Below, in pieces: positions 7,157 through 14,199 of a stretch of 56,376 nucleotides of DNA. The stretch is from an uncultured Vampirovibrio sp. (GTDB lineage Bacteria > Cyanobacteriota > Vampirovibrionia > Gastranaerophilales > Gastranaerophilaceae), in the NCBI GenBank assembly GCA_910579975.1, contig CAJTWU010000012.1:1-56376 (forward strand). Reading direction: 5' to 3'. The notes under the pieces were generated by a model. It ran no database searches, was not told the origin of the DNA, and saw nothing but the letters and a program-made list of their open reading frames with translations. Numbering within the stretch: the first letter of the stretch is position 1; each line of letters opens with the position of its first letter. A program made the translations under genes and the position numbers.

Positions 7157-7375
7157 TTGAACACAAAGATACTTGAGAATCTTGGAAAAAGTCTTAAAAA
7201 TTATCGTCTTGCTTGTGATTTGACACAAGAACAATTGGCTGAAAAAGTTGGAATACATCCAACTTATGTTGGCAAATTGGAAGCAGGAAAAAATAATCCC
7301 TCTGTTAAAATGCTGTTCAAAATATCCAGAGCAATGAAGATAAAATTATCTGATATTTTTGATTTTGACAAATAA
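7157..7375 (+). CDS. XRE-family HTH transcriptional regulator
   Basis: 72 residues that are almost entirely one Cro/C1-type HTH: GKSLKNYRLACDLTQEQLAEKV, recognition helix HPTYVGKLEAGKNNPSVKML, then FKISRAMKIKLSDIFD. A TTG start is used 2 nt after the AbrB-like stop. The stop codon is 5 nt before the -35 box of element copy 1, so the regulator and element form one tight block. Confidence 0.85.
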   Translation: MNTKILENLGKSLKNYRLACDLTQEQLAEKVGIHPTYVGKLEAGKNNPSVKMLFKISRAMKIKLSDIFDFDK

Positions 7376-7380
7376 TCAAT

Positions 7381-7409
7381 TTGTTATTTTGGTAAATTTA
7401 TAGTATAAT
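7381..7409 (+). promoter_or_regulatory. Sense promoter of element copy 1
   Basis: TTGTTA, 17 bp, TATAAT. The spacer TTTTGGTAAATTTATAG is almost the same as in copies 2 and 3. The start is expected near 7416. Confidence 0.8.
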
Positions 7410-7483
7410 TAACAAGTAGGTAACCTCATGCCTTGCACCGACACACACAAGTAGTGAAGGACTTAGGTCGGAAAGGAGGCGCT

Positions 7484-7549
7484 ATGATTAAGCAAATAAT
7501 AATGCTATTACTAGCATTAGCTGTTATAGTAATAGCATTAAAATCTTAG
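7484..7549 (+). CDS. Hydrophobic 21-residue peptide (putative type I toxin), copy 1
   Basis: The ORF starts MIKQIIMLL and ends VIVIALKS: one short membrane helix with Lys near each end. AAAGGAGG lies 4 nt before the ATG, a near-perfect ribosome site. The helix codons form a perfect 14-bp inverted repeat (7500-7513 with 7527-7540), so the mRNA hides its own coding region in a hairpin. Size and polarity resemble Ibs/Fst-like toxins, but there is no sequence match I can name. Confidence 0.65.
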   Translation: MIKQIIMLLLALAVIVIALKS

Positions 7550-7553
7550 TTCG

Positions 7554-7609
7554 TAGGAGTGAAGAGAGCCTTTGAGAAAGCTACCACATTTTCTTAGGGG
7601 CTCTTCCTA
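7554..7609. terminator. 3' hairpin of element copy 1
   Basis: TAGGA...TCCTA closes an outer stem, an asymmetric GTGAAG bulge follows, and then AGAGCC pairs with GGCTCT with a further weaker stem. The same layout with different stem bases is present in the three other copies. It can serve as terminator or antisense target in either direction. Confidence 0.7.
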
Positions 7610-7616
7610 CATCTAT

Positions 7617-7645
7617 ATTATTTACGATATTTATAGTTTTGTCAA
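7617..7645 (-). promoter_or_regulatory. Antisense promoter of element copy 1
   Basis: Minus strand TTGACA, 17 bp, AATAAT. The start would fall near 7610, exactly at the foot of the 3' hairpin, giving an RNA complementary to the 3' end of the peptide mRNA. Confidence 0.75.
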
Positions 7646-7650
7646 TATTT

Positions 7651-7680
7651 TTGAGATATTTCCTTATTGCACTTTACAAT
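7651..7680 (+). promoter_or_regulatory. Probable promoter of the pyrH operon
   Basis: TTGAGA, 18 bp, TACAAT, about 45 nt before the pyrH start. It abuts the antisense promoter of element copy 1. Confidence 0.45.
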
Positions 7681-7724
7681 CACCCCTTTTTCTACTACTA
7701 TATAAAAAAGGAGAGGTTAATCTA

Positions 7725-8444
7725 ATGGCTGATAATAAATATAGACGTGTGTTATTAAAAATTAGCGGAGAAGCATTATTAGGAGACCAACAATTTGGTA
7801 TTGACCCTAAGCCCGTTGAAATGATTGCTGATGAAATCCGTTCTATCTATGAACGCGGAGTCGAAATCGCAGTCGTTGTCGGGGGCGGCAACATTTTCCG
7901 CGGCATGAAAAACAGTGCAAAACTTGGAATGGACCAAGCTTCAGGTGACTATGTCGGAATGCTTGCTACTGTTATGAACGCTGTTGTTTTACAATGTGCA
8001 CTCAAAAAAATCGAAGTTGAATGTCGTGTTATGACAGCTATTGCAATGAATCAGATTGCTGAACCTTATGTTCGACACAGAGCTATAAGACACCTTGAAA
8101 AAGGCAGAGTTGTTATATTTGCAGCAGGAACCGGAAACCCTTTCTTTACAACAGATACAGCATCTGCTTTAAGAGCTTCTGAAATTAATGCAGAGGTTAT
8201 GTTAATGGCGAAAAACGGTGTTGACGGGGTTTATGATGATGACCCTAAGATTAATCCAAACGCTAAAAAGATTGATGTTATATCTTATGCAGAGATAATT
8301 AAAAGAGATTTAAAAGTTATGGATACTTCGGCTTGTGCTTTGTGTAAACAAAATAACATCCCGATTACAGTATTTGACTTTAAAGCATCAGGCAGCCTGG
8401 TAAAAATTATGAACGGCGAGTCTGTAGGAACGTATATTAGCTAG
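7725..8444 (+). CDS. pyrH: UMP kinase
   Basis: PyrH phosphorylates UMP to UDP with ATP. The 239 residues show the amino-acid-kinase fold markers: RRVLLKISGEALLG at the N-terminus, VVVGGGNIFRG, the UMP-site segment YVGMLATVMNAVVLQ, GTGNPFFTTDTASALRASEI, and KNGVDGVYDDDPK. The start chosen is the ATG preceded by AAGGAGAGG; an in-frame extension upstream would run back into element copy 1 and is rejected. It is first gene of pyrH-frr-cdsA-rnc, in the common bacterial order. Confidence 0.95.
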   Translation: MADNKYRRVLLKISGEALLGDQQFGIDPKPVEMIADEIRSIYERGVEIAVVVGGGNIFRGMKNSAKLGMDQASGDYVGMLATVMNAVVLQCALKKIEVECRVMTAIAMNQIAEPYVRHRAIRHLEKGRVVIFAAGTGNPFFTTDTASALRASEINAEVMLMAKNGVDGVYDDDPKINPNAKKIDVISYAEIIKRDLKVMDTSACALCKQNNIPITVFDFKASGSLVKIMNGESVGTYIS

Positions 8445-8468
8445 AAAATTATATATAAGGAGAAAATT

Positions 8469-9035
8469 ATGTCAGAAGCTCTAGAAGAAATCTTTTTATA
8501 CGGAGAAGAAAAAATGGAAAAAGCTATCTCTCAAATGAAGAGAGAATTTGCCTCTGTTCGTACAGGCAGAGCAAATCCGGCTGTTTTAGATAAAGTTGTT
8601 GTTGATTACTATGGTGTTCCAACACAATTGAGACAAATGTCACAAGTTAGTGTATCAGAAGGTACAACTCTTGTTATCACTCCTTATGACAAATCAATCA
8701 TGAAAGAAATTGAAAAAGCTATTATCAAAGCTGAATTGGGAGTTGCACCAAACAATGATGGAGCTTGCATTAGACTTAACTTCCCGCCTTTAACTGAAGA
8801 AAGAAGAAAAGAAACTGCAAAAGACGTTAAAAAATATGGCGAAGAAGCTAAAATTGCCGTAAGAAATGTTCGCCGCGATATGGTTGATGACTTGAAAAAA
8901 GTAGAAAAAGAAGAAAATCTTCCTGAAGATATGGTTAAAGATACTCAAGATAAAATTCAAAAATTAACCGATAAATATGTTGGCATTATTGATACACTTG
9001 TTTCAGAAAAAGAAAAAGAGGTTCTTACCGTATAA
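8469..9035 (+). CDS. frr: Ribosome recycling factor
   Basis: RRF splits post-termination ribosomes with EF-G. 188 residues, full length. Family marks: VRTGRANPAVLDKVVVDYYG near residue 30, PYDKSIMKEIEKAI, and the long helical region LTEERRKETAKDVKKYGEEAK through VRNVRRDMVDDLKK. It sits 24 nt after pyrH with AGGAGA before the ATG; its stop overlaps the cdsA start (TAATG). Confidence 0.96.
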   Translation: MSEALEEIFLYGEEKMEKAISQMKREFASVRTGRANPAVLDKVVVDYYGVPTQLRQMSQVSVSEGTTLVITPYDKSIMKEIEKAIIKAELGVAPNNDGACIRLNFPPLTEERRKETAKDVKKYGEEAKIAVRNVRRDMVDDLKKVEKEENLPEDMVKDTQDKIQKLTDKYVGIIDTLVSEKEKEVLTV

Positions 9036-9826
9036 TGGATTCAAAAAGATTAGCAACAGGGCTTGTTATTGGACTTACATCTCTTTTTGCAATTATGCAA
9101 GGTGGAATTTGGCTTGCTCTTTTAGTTTCAATTGTTGTATTTTATGCTTCAAAAGAGTATACAATAATATTAAGACATAAGGGATTTTTTCCTAGCTTAA
9201 AAATTATCCTTGCTTCAAGTTTAATTTTTGCAAGCTTAGCTTATTTTAATAAATTTGACTTAATCCCTCTTGCATTCACACTATCAGCAATGATGGCTTT
9301 AATGTGGGTATTATTCAGAGGAAGACAGCCTTATATTGCAAATGTTGCTACCACTGTTTTTGGTTTCTTATATTGCGGTTGGTTCCCATTGCATTTGTTG
9401 TTTCTAAGAAACTTGCCGGAAGGCTTAGGTTATACTGTACTGCTATTCTTTGGAGTACTTGTTACTGATACTTTTTGTTATGTTTTTGGAAGCAGATACG
9501 GCAAGCATAAACTTGCAGCAGTTATAAGTCCTAATAAGACAATTGAAGGTGCTATCGGCGGCACTCTTATGTGTATGGTTTTCACAATTGCAATCGGGTT
9601 GCCTATTGGACTTCCATGGTATCATATATTAATTCTTGGATTATTGATTGCAGCATTTGCACAAATCGGAGATTTATGCGAATCAATGATTAAAAGAGAT
9701 GCCGGCGTAAAAGATTCCAGCAATGTTTTACCCGGTCATGGCGGATTTTTAGATAGAACAGACAGTTATATTTTAACAATTCCTGTTGTTTATTACTATT
9801 TAGAATACTTTAGGGGTTTATTCTGA
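9035..9826 (+). CDS. cdsA: Phosphatidate cytidylyltransferase
   Basis: CdsA makes CDP-diacylglycerol from phosphatidate and CTP in the inner membrane. 263 residues with several hydrophobic spans and the family signature near the C-terminus: SMIKRDAGVKDSSNVLPGHG then GFLDRTDS. It overlaps frr by 1 nt and rnc by 1 nt (TGATG), implying coupled translation. Confidence 0.95.
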   Translation: MDSKRLATGLVIGLTSLFAIMQGGIWLALLVSIVVFYASKEYTIILRHKGFFPSLKIILASSLIFASLAYFNKFDLIPLAFTLSAMMALMWVLFRGRQPYIANVATTVFGFLYCGWFPLHLLFLRNLPEGLGYTVLLFFGVLVTDTFCYVFGSRYGKHKLAAVISPNKTIEGAIGGTLMCMVFTIAIGLPIGLPWYHILILGLLIAAFAQIGDLCESMIKRDAGVKDSSNVLPGHGGFLDRTDSYILTIPVVYYYLEYFRGLF

Positions 9827-10515
9827 TGTTAAACAAAATATTTGGTGAAGTTGAAGATGAAGAGCTTATTGAATTAGCTCTTACACATCCTTCTTTCACC
9901 AAAGAAAATAATCTGGAACCTTTATTAAGTTATGAAAGATTAGAGTTTTTTGGCGATTCGGTTTTGAAACTGTTTTCGTCAAAACTTCTTTTTGAAAAAT
10001 ATGAAGATTATCCTGAAGGAGAGTTGTCAAAAATCCGTTCAATTTTGGTTTCAGATGCTATTTTAGCTAAAATTGCTTTTGAAATCGGGGTTGATAAATT
10101 AATCAAACTGGGCCCTTCAGAAGAAAAACAAGGCGGGCGTCATCGTGAGTCAATACTTGCATGTTCATTAGAGGCACTTTTAGGGGCATACTACTTGAAT
10201 GGTAAAGTTAGAGAAATCGAAAAGTTTATTAATAATTATTTAATGCCTTTTGCAAACGACATTGATGTACATTTTGCGAAATATAATGCAAAAGATATTT
10301 TACAGCAATATACACAAGGAATTGATAAAACCTTACCTGAATACAATACAGTAGCTGTTCATGGACCGGCTCATAAGCCTGAATTTGAAGTTGAAGTTAT
10401 ATGGCAAGGGAAAGTTATTGCAACAGCCAAAGGCAAATCAAAAAAAGAAGCGCAGCAAAATTGTGCTTACGAAGCTTGTTTGAAGCTGGGTGCAATCAAC
10501 CAAACAGATGATTGA
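9826..10515 (+). CDS. rnc: Ribonuclease III
   Basis: 229 residues. The nuclease domain has LTHPSF, the signature YERLEFFGDSVLKL with catalytic acidic residues, and LEALLGAYYLNG. The C-terminal double-stranded-RNA-binding domain has KDILQQYTQG and GKSKKEAQQNCAYEACLKL. It processes rRNA precursors and cleaves sense-antisense duplexes, so it would be the natural enzyme for the convergent RNA elements here (inference). Confidence 0.95.
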   Translation: MLNKIFGEVEDEELIELALTHPSFTKENNLEPLLSYERLEFFGDSVLKLFSSKLLFEKYEDYPEGELSKIRSILVSDAILAKIAFEIGVDKLIKLGPSEEKQGGRHRESILACSLEALLGAYYLNGKVREIEKFINNYLMPFANDIDVHFAKYNAKDILQQYTQGIDKTLPEYNTVAVHGPAHKPEFEVEVIWQGKVIATAKGKSKKEAQQNCAYEACLKLGAINQTDD

Positions 10516-10539
10516 AAACCTATAAGAATTTAATATAAT
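10512..10539 (+). promoter_or_regulatory. Promoter overlapping the end of rnc
   Basis: TTGAAA, 16 bp, TATAAT. It drives the next small gene, leaving a leader of about 40 nt that contains GGGGAG. Confidence 0.55.
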
Positions 10540-10585
10540 CATATGTGTAGAGGAAATTATCGTTATCTCGGGGAGATTTTAATTT

Positions 10586-10921
10586 ATGTACGACAGACGT
10601 TGGTACGATTCTAATGAGCATACACAAAGAGCTTTAAGTATTCTTAAAGACATGGATGAAAATCAAAGAAGAGCTCTATCTAAAGATTTAACAACCGTTG
10701 TTAAACAAATAAAAGAATTGCATGAAGAAGACGAAGAACCAAGTGTAAGTCTTGGTATTGACCGCGTATTGGGGCTTTATAAATTATCAAACTCACGCAG
10801 ATGGTATGACAAAGTAAGTCTTTTATCTTACGCAATGAAAACAATGTCTACGCTTCCTGAAGAAGATTTTTATACCATTATGGAAGGAATAGCAGCTAGT
10901 GCGGGAGAAGCTGTTGCTTAA
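10586..10921 (+). CDS. Small acidic helical protein, unknown
   Basis: 111 residues, no signal or membrane segment. It starts MYDRRWYDSNEHTQRALSIL and repeats a similar RRWYD motif near residue 71, suggesting an internal duplication of a helical unit. GGGGAG lies upstream of the ATG, and the gene has its own promoter. The last 4 bp overlap the convergent gene. No family recognised. Confidence 0.75.
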   Translation: MYDRRWYDSNEHTQRALSILKDMDENQRRALSKDLTTVVKQIKELHEEDEEPSVSLGIDRVLGLYKLSNSRRWYDKVSLLSYAMKTMSTLPEEDFYTIMEGIAASAGEAVA

Positions 10922-11256
10922 TTAACATCTTCGCGTTTGACAGTTGGGCTTACACCTTTTACTGCAAAAGGTTTTGCAAAATAAATAGCACTAATAAAGT
11001 TTAAAATATTTCCTGTGATATTAAGCAGCATTTTAGTGTTTTTCATTTTCTGTGGCAAAGCTCCTGATATTCCAAGAAGTCCAAATCCGCCCATGATGAA
11101 TAAATAAGCTTTAAAAATCCCTCTTGGCACAGCAACACAATCATTCACATCACGCGGATTACGAACAGCTTCAGAGAATTTATCTATAAATTCACGCTTT
11201 TTAGGCTGTTCATTTCTAAAATTAGGTGTTATAGTCTGTATTTTTGAAATATTCAT
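10918..11256 (-). CDS. Small membrane protein with N-terminal tag, unknown
   Basis: 112 residues. The N-terminus MNISKIQTITPNFRNEQPKK is the tag shared by several unrelated proteins here (short I/V-rich stretch, then NF-x-N/G). Two hydrophobic segments follow: GIFKAYLFIMGGFGLLGISG and LLNITGNILNFISAIYF. Nothing indicates an enzyme. Confidence 0.7.
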   Translation of the reverse strand: MNISKIQTITPNFRNEQPKKREFIDKFSEAVRNPRDVNDCVAVPRGIFKAYLFIMGGFGLLGISGALPQKMKNTKMLLNITGNILNFISAIYFAKPFAVKGVSPTVKREDVN

Positions 11257-11292
11257 ATCAATATTAAACCGTGAAAAAATTTTTTTTGATAG

Positions 11293-11321
11293 TTGGCAAA
11301 AAAAAATTTTTATGATAAAGT
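11293..11321 (+). promoter_or_regulatory. Promoter of tRNA-Lys and the GH77 gene
   Basis: TTGGCA, 17 bp, TAAAGT, with TG of an extended -10. The start falls a few nt before the mature tRNA 5' end. Confidence 0.5.
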
Positions 11322-11335
11322 TTACATATAAATAT

Positions 11336-11408
11336 GGGTGCGTGGCGCAGTTGGTAGCGCAGTTGACTCTTAATCAATTGGTCCCGGGTTCGAGTCCCGG
11401 CACACCCA
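11336..11408 (+). tRNA. tRNA-Lys (anticodon CTT)
   Basis: A cloverleaf is clear: acceptor GGGTGCG with CACACCC (one C-A mismatch at pair 6), D arm GCGCAGTTGGTAGCGC, anticodon stem TTGA/TCAA around loop CTCTTAA, T arm CCGGG-TTCGAGT-CCCGG, discriminator A. CCA is not encoded. Confidence 0.93.
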
Positions 11409-11443
11409 ATTTTTATTTTATTATTTTTAAGGATGTGTGTTAT

Positions 11444-13315
11444 ATGAGAATTAATTTGAGGGAGAACGGTCTTAATTTTTCAGCAAAACCTGCTAATATG
11501 AAAGCTTATACAAGAGCAGTAACTGAAGGTTTAGAGGTTCTGGATAAAAAAGTCGGGATTATTATCCATAATTCTTCTGTTCCATCTGCGAAATCTTCTA
11601 CAACCGGAATTGGTTCACTGCTATCAGAAAACGCAAGAGCAGCTTTTGTACCGTTTTTACGTGAGCAAGCTGTAACAACCATACAGCAAGAACCAGCTTA
11701 TATAAGAAGGCTGAGTGACCCGTCACCATATGATCCTTTATCTACATCCAAAAATATATATGCAATTCCTTTGGAAGTCCTCGCTACTGATGAGTATGAT
11801 AATTTTCTTTCCAAAGAAACCTTAGCAAAAATTCAAGGAAATGCAGCATTACAGAACGAGGAACGAGTAGATTATAACTTTGTTGCTGAAAATTATGAAA
11901 CAGCTTTAAGAGAAGCATATAATACATATAGTCACCGAACTTTTACTTTGTTAAGCGATAAAACATTAATGCTTGCTCTGGAGTTTTCATCGTTCAAAAA
12001 ACAAAACATGCATGAGCTTGAACCAAATGCAATTTATGAAGTTCTTACAAAAAAATATAATAATGAAGACTGGAGAAATTGGAATGAAGAAGACCGAAAT
12101 CTTTATGATAACGGAGAAAATACCCTATATTTGAAACAGCTGCGTGAGGATTTGCGTTTTGAAATAGAATACCACATGTTTAAACAATGGATTGCTGAAC
12201 GAGAAATTGAAAAAACTAATAAACTTAATGGAAAACGCGGTATTCGTATAATAGCTGATACTCCCGTAGCATTTACTCCAGCTGAAGAGTGGCGAAACAA
12301 AGATTTGTTTATGGAAAACTTTGCACTCGGCTGCCCTCCGGATTATTTTACAATAGAAGGACAACGCTGGGGTTTTGCAGTACTAAAACCTGAATTAATT
12401 TTCAATGAAGATGGAAGCTTAGGTAAAGGCGGAAAATTTCTAAGAAAACGCTATGAATCAATATTTAAAGACTCTCCCGGAGGAGTTAGAATAGACCACG
12501 TAATCGGTCTGATTGATCCGTTTGTTTATGCTAAAAACGAACCGCATATGACACCGGCAAATTCAGGCAGACTATATTCTTCACCATATAAAGAAGCGTT
12601 TGAACAATATACAAAACGCAATATTGACGAACACGCTGCAATTTTAGAAAAAATAGTATTCCCGGCTGCTGCAAAATATGGTATCAGCAAGGATTTAGTA
12701 ATTTGTGAAGATTTGGGAGAAATTACCATTCCTGTACGTGCTGTTATAGATAGACTACAGCTTACCGGGCTTTCTGTAACCCAATTTGGAGCAAGCGGAG
12801 TGGATGCTCCAGCCAGAAATGTTATCATGCCCGGTTCTCATGATAATAAATCATTTATTGAATATACTGATGAAATGTTTAAAAATGCTGGGACTTCTAA
12901 ACAGGGAAGAGATCACTTTATTTATAAAACACACATTTTAGGTTCTGATACAGTTGCACCTAATCAAGATATAAACCAGTATAGAGAAGAATTAAGAAGC
13001 GATAAAAAACGCTTTATGTCCGCTTCTTTTGCAGAGTTATTTACAAGTCCGGCAAAAAAAGTTCAATTATTTTTCACCGATTTCTTTGGTATTGGAAAAA
13101 CTTATAATGTACCGGGCTCAAAAAAAGATTGCTGGACATTAAGACTCCAAAGCGATTTTGAAAAACTTTACTATGACAATCTTGCAAATGGTTTGGGCGT
13201 AAACTTCCCGGAAGCAATTGCAACAGCAATAAGACAACGTGGAACAGCATTTGCTGAAAAACACAAAGACTTACTTACAAGATTAGATAAGTTTACTAAA
13301 ATCCTTAAAAGTTAA
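11444..13315 (+). CDS. malQ: 4-alpha-glucanotransferase (GH77, MalQ-like, divergent)
   Basis: Amylomaltase-type enzymes transfer maltooligosaccharide units in glycogen breakdown. GH77 marks: GIIIHNSSVP and TGIGSLLS near the N-terminus, GIRIIADTPVAF, the nucleophile motif GVRIDHVIGLIDPF, the acid/base motif VICEDLGEI, and MPGSHDNKSF. At 623 residues it is longer than usual, with a helical insert around LREDLRFEIEYHMFKQWIA. The N-terminus MRINLRENGLNFSAKP carries the lineage tag, which ordinary MalQ lacks. The start is the ATG after AAGGA; an upstream reading through the tRNA is rejected. It converges with dapF, overlapping by 11 bp. Confidence 0.9.
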   Translation: MRINLRENGLNFSAKPANMKAYTRAVTEGLEVLDKKVGIIIHNSSVPSAKSSTTGIGSLLSENARAAFVPFLREQAVTTIQQEPAYIRRLSDPSPYDPLSTSKNIYAIPLEVLATDEYDNFLSKETLAKIQGNAALQNEERVDYNFVAENYETALREAYNTYSHRTFTLLSDKTLMLALEFSSFKKQNMHELEPNAIYEVLTKKYNNEDWRNWNEEDRNLYDNGENTLYLKQLREDLRFEIEYHMFKQWIAEREIEKTNKLNGKRGIRIIADTPVAFTPAEEWRNKDLFMENFALGCPPDYFTIEGQRWGFAVLKPELIFNEDGSLGKGGKFLRKRYESIFKDSPGGVRIDHVIGLIDPFVYAKNEPHMTPANSGRLYSSPYKEAFEQYTKRNIDEHAAILEKIVFPAAAKYGISKDLVICEDLGEITIPVRAVIDRLQLTGLSVTQFGASGVDAPARNVIMPGSHDNKSFIEYTDEMFKNAGTSKQGRDHFIYKTHILGSDTVAPNQDINQYREELRSDKKRFMSASFAELFTSPAKKVQLFFTDFFGIGKTYNVPGSKKDCWTLRLQSDFEKLYYDNLANGLGVNFPEAIATAIRQRGTAFAEKHKDLLTRLDKFTKILKS

Positions 13316-14153
13316 TTTCACTTGAAAAAACATACTCAGCCGGACCTGAAAGAAAAACATCTCCTTCAGGCTTATTAGGAGTGCCGTTCCAAACAACATT
13401 AACCTTGCCTCCAGGAAGCTCAACATCAACATTATTTTCAAGTAAACCGTTAAGAATACCGGCAACAACACTTGCACAAGCACCCGTACCACAAGCCAGA
13501 GTAATCCCGCATCCACGTTCCCACACACAAAGTTCCATTTCCTTTGGGGAATGAATTTTCACAAACTCTACATTTGTTTTTTCAGGAAATTCTGCTCCGA
13601 GTTCAATCTCGGGACCATAGGTTTTAGCAAGCTCCGGCAAATTTTCATTATCTTTAATGAAAATAACAAAATGAGGATTTCCCATAGATATTGCATTACC
13701 TACAAAAATTCTGTTTTGAACAGATATTCTGTAATTAAGATTGTCATTTGGAAGAAAAGGAATATCATTTGTATCCAAAACCGGTTTTGACATATTTACC
13801 CTAACTTGACCATTATCAAGTATTTGAGGCTTAATAATACCCGCAAGAGTTTTTACAGTAAACTCTTTTTTATCAACAAGCTTATTATCATAAACATACT
13901 TAGCAAAACATCTCATACCATTTCCACACATTTGAGCTGTTGAACCATCAGAATTATAGAAAAACCAAGCAATATCAGCTTCATTGCAATTAGTATCAGG
14001 GATAATTAAACCATCAGCACCGACACCAAAATGTCTGTCACAGAGTTTTTTTGCTGCTTCATCCATCTGTAAACCGGATTTTTTAAACTCATCATAATCC
14101 ACTATAACGAAATCATTTCCACAGCCTTGCATTTTGGTAAATTTTATTCCCAT
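13305..14153 (-). CDS. dapF: Diaminopimelate epimerase
   Basis: Interconverts LL- and meso-diaminopimelate for peptidoglycan and lysine. 282 residues, full length. Both catalytic Cys are present: CGNGMRCFAKYV and CGITLACGTGACAS. The N-terminus GIKFTKMQGCGNDFVIVD is canonical and follows AGGGGG, so this ATG is preferred to an upstream extension that runs antisense through hisS. Divergent from hisS. Confidence 0.95.
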   Translation of the reverse strand: MGIKFTKMQGCGNDFVIVDYDEFKKSGLQMDEAAKKLCDRHFGVGADGLIIPDTNCNEADIAWFFYNSDGSTAQMCGNGMRCFAKYVYDNKLVDKKEFTVKTLAGIIKPQILDNGQVRVNMSKPVLDTNDIPFLPNDNLNYRISVQNRIFVGNAISMGNPHFVIFIKDNENLPELAKTYGPEIELGAEFPEKTNVEFVKIHSPKEMELCVWERGCGITLACGTGACASVVAGILNGLLENNVDVELPGGKVNVVWNGTPNKPEGDVFLSGPAEYVFSSEINF

Positions 14154-14199
14154 AATTTCCCCCTTTATAGTACAATTATTATATAAAGGATTGAGAATT

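Larger units (their letters stand above)
7381..7645 (+). other. Element copy 1: convergent peptide-mRNA/antisense-RNA module
   Basis: From left to right: sense promoter, 5' folded leader, Shine-Dalgarno AAAGGAGG, a 21-residue hydrophobic ORF, a long 3' hairpin, and an opposing promoter. This copy is the most diverged of four. The leader pairs CCGAC (7438-7442) with GTCGG (7467-7471) and AAGT (7449-7452) with ACTT (7461-7464), directly before the ribosome site. The layout matches type I toxin-antitoxin loci, but no known toxin family is recognised. Confidence 0.7.

Noticed and set aside
6422..7375. Classical type II toxin-antitoxin locus (MazE-MazF)
   Set aside because: The AbrB/MazE-like genes have no MazF, PIN or other toxin gene beside them; the next genes are another AbrB protein and an XRE regulator.
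11312..11443. N-terminal extension of the GH77 ORF through tRNA-Lys
   Set aside because: The tRNA cloverleaf explains the sequence, and a proper ribosome site and family-like tag occur at 11444.
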